Of a DNA stretch of 34,039 nucleotides, positions 8,211 through 16,159 are shown one piece after another. Position numbers and translations under genes: made by a program. Origin of the DNA: a bacterium (GTDB taxonomy: Bacteria; Patescibacteriota; SICC01); the NCBI GenBank assembly GCA_030699935.1, contig JAUYKS010000024.1, positions 1 to 34,039 on the forward strand, read 5' to 3'. The notes under the pieces were generated by a model. The model did no database searches and was not told where the DNA came from. It saw only the letters and a list, made by a program, of their open reading frames with translations. The stretch's first letter is position 1. Each line of letters starts with the position of its first letter.

Positions 8211-9974
8211 ATGCCCGGTACGTTCAGCAATACATTCGCCTCCGCGCCGACCAAGTTCCAGGACGCCCTGGTCGACCTGAAGCTGCTCACGCCCGAGCAG
8301 GTCGAGAACCTGCGCGTGCAGAGCATCAACTCCGGCCAGACGATCGAGCACATGGCCCGCGAGATGGGCCTGCTTTCCGAAGAGGACGCGGTCAAGGCGT
8401 GGGGCAGGGTGATGGGCCTGCCGTACGTCGACCTCCGCAACGTCGACGTCAACCGCGAGGTGCTCCAAGTGGTTCCCGAGCAGGTTGCCAAGAACTACAA
8501 CGTCGTCGCGTTCGAAAAGGTCGGCAAGCGCTACCAGGTTGCGATGGCCGACCCGCACAACGTCCAGGCGCTGGAGGCGCTGGAGTTCGTCACCAAGAAG
8601 TCGAAGCTGCAGATCGACCTCCACATCTCATCCGTCGCCAGCATCAAGGCGGCGGCCGGGCAGTACGGATCCCTGACCGGCGAGGTCAGCGAGGTGCTCA
8701 AGGAGTCGACGGACGAGATCGCGATCGACGACGTCGAGGAAGACGTCGATTCTGCCAAGAAGCTCGAGAAGATCGTCTCCGACGCCCCGATCGCCAAGGC
8801 GATCGCCGCGATCCTCAAGTACGCCGTCAAGACGAACGCCTCCGACATCCACATCGAACCGACCGAGAAGGAGATCAAGGTGCGATACCGGCTGGACGGC
8901 ATGCTCCAGAACACGCTGAACCTGCCGCGCCGGACGCTGCCGGCGTTGGTTTCGCGGATCAAGATCCTCTCCAACCTGAAGATCGACGAATCGCGGGTCC
9001 CGCAGGACGGACGCTTCAGTTCCAAGTTCGAGAACCGCGAGATCGACTTCCGGGTCTCGACCTTCCCGACCGTCCACGGCGAGAAGGTCGTGATGCGGCT
9101 GCTCGACAAGGCCGGCGGCCTGAAAAGCCTCGAGGACATCGGCGTCTCCGGACGCGGCTTCGACAAGATGGTCGAAGGGCTCGAGAAGCCGTACGGAATG
9201 ACGCTGGTCACCGGCCCGACCGGCTCCGGTAAGTCGACCACGCTCTACGCCTCGCTGAGCCGGCTCAACGACGTCGCCGTGAACATAGTCACCTTGGAAG
9301 ACCCGGTCGAGTACTCGCTCGACGGCGTGAACCAGTCGCAGATCAACCCCCAGATCGGCTACTCGTTCGCCTCGGGCCTGCGGAGCATTCTCCGCCAGGA
9401 CCCGGACATCGTGATGGTCGGTGAGATCCGCGACCAGGAGACCGCCGACATGGCGGTGAACGCGGCGCTGACCGGGCACATCGTGCTCTCCACCCTCCAC
9501 ACCAACGACGCCGCCGGCGCGCTGCCGCGGATGATCGACATGGGGGTGGAACCGTTCCTGTTGGCCTCGTCCATCAACACGCTGATCGCCCAGCGGCTGA
9601 CCCGCAAGATCTGCGAATCCTGCAAGAAGCCGGCCTCGCTCAACAAGGCCGAGCTGGATACGATCCAGGATATCGTCGGCCAGATGCCGAAGGAAGTCCG
9701 CGCCAAGCTGAAGCCGCTCAAGGAATACAAGTTCCTGAAGGGCGCCGGCTGCGATCGTTGCGGCGGCAGCGGCTACAAGGGCCGGATCGGGATCTTCGAG
9801 GTCCTGCCGATGACCGACGCCATCAAGGAGATCCTGCTGAGCCACGGTTCCGGCGACAACATCGCCGACAAGGCCGTCGAGGAGGGCATGGTCACCATGC
9901 AGATGGATGGGATCCTGAAGGTCCTCAGCGGCCAGACCACTCTCGAGGAAGTAATGTTGCGTACCAAGGAGTAA
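8211..9974 (+). CDS. pilB: Type IV pilus assembly ATPase PilB/GspE
   Basis: Walker A GPTGSGKSTTLYA; VTLEDPVEY; GEIRDQETADMAVNAALTGHIVLSTLHTNDA; CxxC...CxxC zinc motif. ATG 8211 after ggagaagg preferred over 8136. Confidence 0.95.
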   Translation: MPGTFSNTFASAPTKFQDALVDLKLLTPEQVENLRVQSINSGQTIEHMAREMGLLSEEDAVKAWGRVMGLPYVDLRNVDVNREVLQVVPEQVAKNYNVVAFEKVGKRYQVAMADPHNVQALEALEFVTKKSKLQIDLHISSVASIKAAAGQYGSLTGEVSEVLKESTDEIAIDDVEEDVDSAKKLEKIVSDAPIAKAIAAILKYAVKTNASDIHIEPTEKEIKVRYRLDGMLQNTLNLPRRTLPALVSRIKILSNLKIDESRVPQDGRFSSKFENREIDFRVSTFPTVHGEKVVMRLLDKAGGLKSLEDIGVSGRGFDKMVEGLEKPYGMTLVTGPTGSGKSTTLYASLSRLNDVAVNIVTLEDPVEYSLDGVNQSQINPQIGYSFASGLRSILRQDPDIVMVGEIRDQETADMAVNAALTGHIVLSTLHTNDAAGALPRMIDMGVEPFLLASSINTLIAQRLTRKICESCKKPASLNKAELDTIQDIVGQMPKEVRAKLKPLKEYKFLKGAGCDRCGGSGYKGRIGIFEVLPMTDAIKEILLSHGSGDNIADKAVEEGMVTMQMDGILKVLSGQTTLEEVMLRTKE

Positions 9975-9987
9975 CCGAGGGAAAACC

Positions 9988-11130
9988 ATGAACCCGATCG
10001 AACAACCCACCGCCACCGGCGAACACGGCATCAGCGTCGGCACCAAGGTCTCGGCCGGCTCGGAAGAGCAGATGTCGCAGCTCTTGCAGCTGGTGGTCTC
10101 GCACGACGCCTCGGACCTCCATCTGACCGTCGGCGTCAAGCCGATGGTCCGGATCGACGGAGTGCTCCATCCGGTCAGCGATTACCAGGTCCTGACGCCG
10201 GAGCGCGCCGAAGGGATGGTCAACGCGGTCCTGTCCCCCGAACAGAAGAAGCGGTTCAAGGAGGAGAAGGAGATCGACTTCTCGCTGGCCTACGAGGACA
10301 AGGCCCGCTTCCGGGTGAACGTCTTCCACCAGCGCGGCTACCTGGCCGCCGCCCTCCGCCTGATCCCGATGGCCCTCCGGGGTTACAAGGAACTGCAGTT
10401 GCCCGGCGAGATCGCCGGCTTCGCGCAGATGAAGCAGGGACTGGTCCTCTTCGCCGGACCGACCGGCCACGGTAAGTCGACAACCCAGGCGGCGATCATC
10501 GACGACATCAACACGAACCGCGCCGAACACATCGTCACGATCGAGGACCCGGTCGAATATACGCACGTCCACAAGAAGTCGATCGTCGACCAACGCGAGG
10601 TCGGTGAGGACACCAAGAGCTTCGCGATGGCGCTACGCAGCGTGCTCCGCGAGGACCCCGACGTCGTGCTGATCGGTGAGATGCGCGACCCCGAGACCAT
10701 GGCGGCCGCGATGACGATCGCCGAGACCGGACACCTCGTCTTCGCCACCGTCCACACCAACGACGCGCCGCAGACGATCGACCGGATCGTCGACAGCTTC
10801 CCGAGCTACCAGCAGAACCAGATACGTTCGCAGCTGGCCCAGGTGCTTTCCGGCGTCGTCAGCCAGCGGCTCCTGCCGCAGATCGGCGGCGGCCGCGTGC
10901 CGGCGGTGGAGATCATGATCGCCGACATGGCGATCCGCAACCTGATCCGCGAAGGGAAGTCCCATCAGATCCCGAGCGCGATCCAGACCAGTTCCGAACA
11001 GGGCATGGTCTCGATGGAGAAGGCGCTGGCGGAACGGATCCAGCAGGGCCTGATCAAGTACGACGACGCGGCGATGTACGCCAACGACCGCAAGACGCTG
11101 TCCAAGTTCGTGAAGGGATACGAAAGTTGA
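9988..11130 (+). CDS. pilT: Twitching motility ATPase PilT
   Basis: VVSHDASDLHLTVGVKPMVRIDG; GPTGHGKSTTQAAIID; EDPVEYTH; GEMRDPETMAAAMTIAETGHLVFATVHTNDA. Confidence 0.95.
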   Translation: MNPIEQPTATGEHGISVGTKVSAGSEEQMSQLLQLVVSHDASDLHLTVGVKPMVRIDGVLHPVSDYQVLTPERAEGMVNAVLSPEQKKRFKEEKEIDFSLAYEDKARFRVNVFHQRGYLAAALRLIPMALRGYKELQLPGEIAGFAQMKQGLVLFAGPTGHGKSTTQAAIIDDINTNRAEHIVTIEDPVEYTHVHKKSIVDQREVGEDTKSFAMALRSVLREDPDVVLIGEMRDPETMAAAMTIAETGHLVFATVHTNDAPQTIDRIVDSFPSYQQNQIRSQLAQVLSGVVSQRLLPQIGGGRVPAVEIMIADMAIRNLIREGKSHQIPSAIQTSSEQGMVSMEKALAERIQQGLIKYDDAAMYANDRKTLSKFVKGYES

Positions 11131-11135
11131 GAGCT

Positions 11136-11156
11136 ATGAGCAAAACCGATGAGTGA
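11136..11156 (+). other. Candidate mini-ORF MSKTDE* overlapping pilC start out of frame
   Basis: ATG 11136, TGA 11154-11156; pilC ATG at 11149. Confidence 0.3.
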
Positions 11157-12363
11157 ATTCGTATACAAAGCGCGCGACGCGGCCGGACACCTCAAGACCG
11201 GCGAGATCAGCGCGGGCACCGAAGCGGCGGCGGCCGAGATGCTCGCCGAACACCGGCTGATCCTCACCAAGCTGGAGATCAAGAAGGAAAAGGGCTTCGA
11301 CATCAGCCAGCTCCTGAACCGGCTGAACCGCGTCACCATGAAGGACCGCGTGATCTTCACGCGGCAGCTCGGCACCATGATCAAGTCGGGACTGCCGATC
11401 GTCCAGGCGCTGAACATCCTCTCCGAGCAGACGGAGAACAAGAAGTTCAAGCAGATCATCGAGGAGATCTCGGGCGGCATCGAGGGCGGCGGCAGCTTCT
11501 CGTCGATGCTGGCCAAGTATCCGAACGTCTTCGACCGGGTCTACGTCAACATGACCAAGGCCGGGGAGGCTTCCGGGCGGCTCGACGATACGCTCGAGCG
11601 GTTGGCGATCCAGCAGGAAAAGGCGTACGGGATCGTCAAGAAGGTCCGCGGCGCGATGCTGTATCCGGCGTTCGTGATGATCGCCCTGGTCGGCGCGACC
11701 ATCCTGATGCTGGTCGTGGTCATCCCGCCGCTCAAGGATATTTTCGAAGGAGCGAACGCCGACCTGCCTTTCGCGACCCAGGTATTGATCAAGCTGTCCG
11801 ACGCGATGCTCCAGTTCTGGTACTTGTTCCTGCTTGGCGGCATTGGGCTGGTAGTGGCGGGCCGCCAATTCCTGAAGACCGAGAACGGTAAGAGCCTACT
11901 CGACCGGGCCAAGCTCAAGGTGCCGATCTTCGGGCCGCTGTTCCAGAAGATCTATGTGGCGCGGTTCACGCGGACGCTGGCTAGCTTGGTCAGCGGCGGC
12001 GTGCCGATTCTTGAAGCGCTGGAGATCGTCGGCGAGTCGATCGGCAACGGCGTGTACGAACGCGCCTTGCGGAAGGCGGCCAAGGATGTCGAAGGCGGCG
12101 TCCAGCTCTCGCAGCCGATCCGCAGCAACCCGGTCTTCCCGCCGCTCGTCTCCCAGATGATCTCGGTGGGTGAGCAGACCGGAAAGATGGACGAAGTTTT
12201 GACCAAACTGGCCGACTTTTACGAGGAAGAAGTCGATAACCTGGTCAAAAACCTGACCACCCTGATGGAACCGCTGCTGATGGTGGTGATGGGAGCGGCC
12301 GTCGGCGGGCTCCTGATCGCCATTTTGATGCCGATCTACAACCTAGGCAGCGTGATTAATTGA
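11149..12363 (+). CDS. pilC: Type IV pilus inner membrane protein PilC/GspF
   Basis: FVYKARDAAGHLKTGEISAGT; two T2SSF domains (FTRQLGTMIKSGLPIVQALNIL; FTRTLASLVSGGVPILEALEI). Confidence 0.95.
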   Translation: MSEFVYKARDAAGHLKTGEISAGTEAAAAEMLAEHRLILTKLEIKKEKGFDISQLLNRLNRVTMKDRVIFTRQLGTMIKSGLPIVQALNILSEQTENKKFKQIIEEISGGIEGGGSFSSMLAKYPNVFDRVYVNMTKAGEASGRLDDTLERLAIQQEKAYGIVKKVRGAMLYPAFVMIALVGATILMLVVVIPPLKDIFEGANADLPFATQVLIKLSDAMLQFWYLFLLGGIGLVVAGRQFLKTENGKSLLDRAKLKVPIFGPLFQKIYVARFTRTLASLVSGGVPILEALEIVGESIGNGVYERALRKAAKDVEGGVQLSQPIRSNPVFPPLVSQMISVGEQTGKMDEVLTKLADFYEEEVDNLVKNLTTLMEPLLMVVMGAAVGGLLIAILMPIYNLGSVIN

Positions 12364-12398
12364 TGGTGTTGCGCGGGGCGCGCTGGCTTTCGGCCCTT

Positions 12399-12532
12399 TA
12401 TATACATCTTTTTCGTTACTTCCGAGAATTGCAGATGTTTTTGAAAAAGATTGGAAATGTTTCTGCAAAACATGTCCAAAACATATGCAAAACATTGGAA
12501 ATGTTCGGAACCAACAAAAAAGACATATATTT
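12399..12532 (+). repeat. Palindromic AT-rich interspersed repeat, copy 1 (long variant)
   Basis: CTTTTTCGTTACTTCCGAGAA ... TTCGGAACCAACAAAAAAG; internal 11-bp units CTGCAAAACAT / GTCCAAAACAT / ATGCAAAACAT at 12463-12495. Confidence 0.85.
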
Positions 12533-12599
12533 AACCCGGCGGCCCATCGAGCCGACCATCGACGCCGACTATCGACTATTGACTATTGACCACCGATTT

Positions 12600-12618
12600 A
12601 GCTACGCTGAGCGCAGCT
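12600..12618. promoter_or_regulatory. Imperfect palindrome AGCTaCGCTgAGCGcAGCT upstream of major pilin
   Basis: Direct reading of inverted repeat. Confidence 0.3.
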
Positions 12619-12746
12619 TAGGCGGTATCGTTTAGGCGAAAAATAACAAACATGCAATCCGATCCGAAGCACGCGTCACGCTGCCACCTTTCGTTAGGTG
12701 CGGATTTCCGTACGCTCACTCATGCGCCTTTTCTTCATAGTTACCC

Positions 12747-12759
12747 GAAAGGAGGTGAT
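12747..12759 (+). promoter_or_regulatory. Near full-length Shine-Dalgarno sequence GAAAGGAGGTGAT for major pilin
   Basis: Matches the complement of the canonical 16S 3' tail; ATG at 12765. Confidence 0.8.
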
Positions 12760-12764
12760 ATCGA

Positions 12765-13205
12765 ATGACACAAGCAATCAAGTCAATGACGAAGCGGAGC
12801 CAGAAGGGTTTCACCCTGATCGAACTTCTCGTCGTCATCGCCATCATCGCGATTCTCGCGGCCTTGATCCTGGCGGCGCTGACCAGCGCCCAGAAGGGTG
12901 CCCGCGACTCTACGCGCCGGAGTGACGTCAGCCAGGTCAAGACGGCGGCCTCGCAATATCAGGCGGACAACAACGGTACCTACGCGGGTACCATCGCCGC
13001 CATGGTGCCGACGTACCTGAGCAAGACACCGGCGGCTCCCCAACAGGGAAACGCCGCTTCCAAGACCTACGCCTACTTCGGGGATAGCGACGGATTCTGC
13101 GTATCGGTCCAAGCCGAGCGCGACTCCAAGTATATCCAGGCGACTCCGCAGGGACAGTCGAACGCTGGGGTGGCCTGCACCTCTTCGACGACCGCCTTGC
13201 CGTAA
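12765..13205 (+). CDS. pilA: Major type IV pilin
   Basis: Class III signal QKGFTLIELLVVIAIIAILAALILAAL; pilin helix ARDSTRRSDVSQVKTAASQYQADNNGTYAG. Confidence 0.9.
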   Translation: MTQAIKSMTKRSQKGFTLIELLVVIAIIAILAALILAALTSAQKGARDSTRRSDVSQVKTAASQYQADNNGTYAGTIAAMVPTYLSKTPAAPQQGNAASKTYAYFGDSDGFCVSVQAERDSKYIQATPQGQSNAGVACTSSTTALP

Positions 13206-13217
13206 GGCTGGTGATAT

Positions 13218-13247
13218 CCCGGCCGCGGATCAGATGCCGCGGCCGGG
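13218..13247 (+). promoter_or_regulatory. Stable GC-rich hairpin (11-bp perfect stem) between pilin and pilD, no U-tract
   Basis: CCCGGCCGCGG-ATCAGATG-CCGCGGCCGGG. Confidence 0.75.
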
Positions 13248-13283
13248 AGAAGTCGGTTTGGCGCCTGAAGCCTGAAGGGACCC

Positions 13284-14135
13284 ATGACTACCGTATTAAT
13301 CTTCATTCTCGGATCGATCTTCGGCAGCTTCCTGTCGACGGTGTTCCATCGCCTGGAAATCGAAGAACCAGGCACGAAACGCCGGCGTAAGAAAGCCTCC
13401 AAGGGCAAGGACAAGGGCAAGCACGAGGGACTGGCCTCCGGACGGTCGCGTTGCGACCATTGCGGGACCCAGATCCCCTGGTACCACAACATCCCGCTGG
13501 TTTCGTTCGCCCTGCTGCGCGGCAAATGCCACCATTGCGGCAAGCCGATCAGCGAGTACCATCCGACGCTGGAACTGCTCAGCGGTCTGGTGCTGGTAGC
13601 GTCGTACCTGGCCTACGGCATCTCCTGGCAGCTGCTGGTGGCCGGCTTCTTCGGGCTGGTGATGGTCTTCCTGCTGGCTTACGACCTGCGGCACCAGATC
13701 ATCCCGAACGTGGTAGTGATCCCCGCGATCGCGTTCGCCTTGGTGATGGTCCTGGCGCAAGCGCTCCTGTTCAACCAGGGGATCCCGGTGCAAGTCGGAC
13801 TGTGGTCTGCGGACCCGGACACGTACCTGCTCGGCGGCGGCGCGGCCGGGCTGTTCTTCCTGGGCTTGTCGGTGCTGTCGCGCGGGCAGTGGATCGGCGG
13901 CGGCGACGTCAAGCTGGGGGTCCTGATCGGGCTGGTCGTCGGCTGGCCGGCCGTCCTGGTCGCCCTGATCTCGGCCTACGTGCTCGGGATGTTGTACGCG
14001 ATCGTCCTGCTGGTCTCGCGCGAGGCCACGCTCAAGAGCTCGGTCCCGTTCGGGCCGATGCTCGCAGCCGGCTACTTCATCGCGGCGTTCTACGCCGACG
14101 CGATCATAGCCTGGTACCAAGGGTTGGTGATATGA
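13284..14135 (+). CDS. pilD: Prepilin peptidase (A24 family)
   Basis: CxxC pairs RCDHCGTQIPWYHNIPLVSFALLRGKCHHCGKPIS; aspartates in DLRHQIIPN and GGGDVKLGVLIGL. Confidence 0.95.
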   Translation: MTTVLIFILGSIFGSFLSTVFHRLEIEEPGTKRRRKKASKGKDKGKHEGLASGRSRCDHCGTQIPWYHNIPLVSFALLRGKCHHCGKPISEYHPTLELLSGLVLVASYLAYGISWQLLVAGFFGLVMVFLLAYDLRHQIIPNVVVIPAIAFALVMVLAQALLFNQGIPVQVGLWSADPDTYLLGGGAAGLFFLGLSVLSRGQWIGGGDVKLGVLIGLVVGWPAVLVALISAYVLGMLYAIVLLVSREATLKSSVPFGPMLAAGYFIAAFYADAIIAWYQGLVI

Positions 14136-14770
14136 AAGCTGTGAGCCATGAGCCGTGGGCTGTGAGCAGAGCGGTCTTGGCCAAGCTCAAAGCTGACCAG
14201 CGCGGGTTCACCCTCATCGAGATGGTCACCGTATTCATCGTGATTGCCGTGCTGACCGCGCTGATCCTGGCCAACACCCAGACGGGAGACCGCCGCCAGG
14301 AGCTTCGCGACAACGCCGCCGGGTTCGTCAACTCGGCCCGGAACGCGGAGGCCCGGGCCAGCGCCGCTGAATCGGTCGGCGGCACTTCGCGGAAGGCGTA
14401 CGGCATCTGCCTTACCTCGACCACTGCCAAGGACAGCCAGGGCAATACGTTCCCGAACTCCAAATGCGCCGCGCCCTCCGGCCAGGCGAACGCCTACCAG
14501 GTATACGCCCGGACCCTGGCGGACTCGACCGCACACCCGACATGGGATACGCCGCCGGTTCTCCCGGACATCCTGGCGTCCCAAAAGTTGCCCAAGGACG
14601 TGCGGTTCTTCGCTTTCGGCCAGGTCTACCTTGATTATGTTCCTCCCCAACCGACGCTGTACGTGAACGGCGGTACGAACGACCGATGGTTGTACCTGTT
14701 CAGCAACAAGGCCAGCTACTACAAGTTGATCCGGATCAGGCCGAAGTCGGGAGAGGTGTATGTCCAGTAG
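14132..14770 (+). CDS. Type IV pseudopilin (GspH/PilE-like)
   Basis: DQRGFTLIEMVTVFIVIAVLTALILA; ATGA overlap with pilD stop. Confidence 0.85.
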   Translation: MKAVSHEPWAVSRAVLAKLKADQRGFTLIEMVTVFIVIAVLTALILANTQTGDRRQELRDNAAGFVNSARNAEARASAAESVGGTSRKAYGICLTSTTAKDSQGNTFPNSKCAAPSGQANAYQVYARTLADSTAHPTWDTPPVLPDILASQKLPKDVRFFAFGQVYLDYVPPQPTLYVNGGTNDRWLYLFSNKASYYKLIRIRPKSGEVYVQ

Positions 14771-15401
14771 CGGCCAGCGCGGTTTCACCTTGGTCGAAGT
14801 CGTCGTGATGATGTCGGTGCTGACGCTCGGCATCCTCGGGACGCTGGCGGTCGCCAACTACGCGGTGCAGGCCGGCTCCCGGAACGAGCAGCAAGCGACG
14901 GCGGTCAACCTGGCCCGCGAGGGGGTCGAGCTGGTCCGGTCCATCCGCGACTCGAACTGGTCCGCCATGGCGGAAGAAACCGGCCCGCGTTGCTGGGACT
15001 ATTATCCGGACACGGAGGAGGAGGCCGGACAGCCGCCGCCGGGTTCCTGCAACCCGAGGTTCCAGGACCTTTCCGCCGCGACCAACTTCACGGCCTATCT
15101 GAACGTCGGTAACGGTTCGCCGTACCTGGTCCAACAGGCGTCCGGCTCGACCTCCGCCGCCGCCTACCGGTTGTGCCAGGACGGCCGCGGGCTCTATGTC
15201 CCGAAGACCGCTCCGTGCGGGTCGGGGCAGAGGACGTATTACCGCCGGGTGACGATCCGCCGGGTCAATGACCTCGGCATCGACGTCGACGACGGCAAGC
15301 GCAAATATTCGATCCTGGTCCAGAGCCGCGTCACCTGGCCGAAGCGCGGCGCCTCCGACGTCATCGTCGAGGAATACCTGACCGACTGGAGGAAATTCTG
15401 A
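14760..15401 (+). CDS. Type IV pseudopilin (PilV/GspI-like)
   Basis: GQRGFTLVEVVVMMSVLTLGILGTLAVANYAVQ; overlaps upstream gene. Confidence 0.85.
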   Translation: MSSSGQRGFTLVEVVVMMSVLTLGILGTLAVANYAVQAGSRNEQQATAVNLAREGVELVRSIRDSNWSAMAEETGPRCWDYYPDTEEEAGQPPPGSCNPRFQDLSAATNFTAYLNVGNGSPYLVQQASGSTSAAAYRLCQDGRGLYVPKTAPCGSGQRTYYRRVTIRRVNDLGIDVDDGKRKYSILVQSRVTWPKRGASDVIVEEYLTDWRKF

Positions 15402-16159
15402 AGTTCGTCACCGACCAGCGCGGCTACTCCCTGCTCGAGCTGATCGTCGCGTCCGCCATCTTCGCGGTGATTTCCGTCGCAGCGGTGGGGGTCCTAGTGA
15501 GCGTGCTCCAGAGTTCCAGCAAGACGGCCGCCCAGCGCTCGGTGCAGCAGGATGCCCGCGTCAACATCGAGGAGATCGCCCGGACGGTACGGGCGTCCAG
15601 TATCGATTATGCGTTCTACAAGAAAGCCGAAGACGAAAACCAGGCGCGATGTGCGATAAGCGGCTACGTGAACGAAACGACGGGAACCACGGAGATCAAC
15701 GGCAGTATCGCCCTCCCGCTGTTCTGGTCCGAAGCGGTAGCCGGCGGTGGCGGCGCGCTGCAAAAGCGGGTGGTCTTCTTCTACGACGGCGGTTCTCCCA
15801 CCGACGATACGGACGGGGCGATCTACCGGTACGAGACCGACGCCGGGGCCCCCACGCCGTCCTGCGACGACGTCTTCGGCTCCGCCGACAAGGTCCGCCT
15901 GTCCGCCCAGAACGTGGCGGCCTCCCGGATGAAGTTCTTCGTCAGCCCGCTCAGCAGCCCCTACAAGGACACCTGCGCGATCAAGAACAGCCTTTGCCAA
16001 GTGCGCCGCAATACCCACCCCCGCGTGACGATACTGATGACGGTCCGGACGCCGGACGAGCCGGATGACGCCGCCTCGCAGTCCAAGTTCAGCGAGACGA
16101 CCCTGCAGACGACCATCGGGACGAGGGCGTATCCGATCACCGGATTGGTGGGGCAATGA
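15398..16159 (+). CDS. Type IV pseudopilin (PilW/GspJ-like), proposed CTG start
   Basis: In-frame KFVTDQRGYSLLELIVASAIFAVISVAAVGV lies upstream of the track's GTG at 15467. Only candidate starts are near-cognate; CTG 15398 follows ggagg (15388-15392) and overlaps upstream TGA. Confidence 0.75.
   Translation: MKFVTDQRGYSLLELIVASAIFAVISVAAVGVLVSVLQSSSKTAAQRSVQQDARVNIEEIARTVRASSIDYAFYKKAEDENQARCAISGYVNETTGTTEINGSIALPLFWSEAVAGGGGALQKRVVFFYDGGSPTDDTDGAIYRYETDAGAPTPSCDDVFGSADKVRLSAQNVAASRMKFFVSPLSSPYKDTCAIKNSLCQVRRNTHPRVTILMTVRTPDEPDDAASQSKFSETTLQTTIGTRAYPITGLVGQ

Noticed and set aside
12463-12495. CRISPR array
   Set aside because: Units are 11 bp, contiguous and without spacers; no cas genes.
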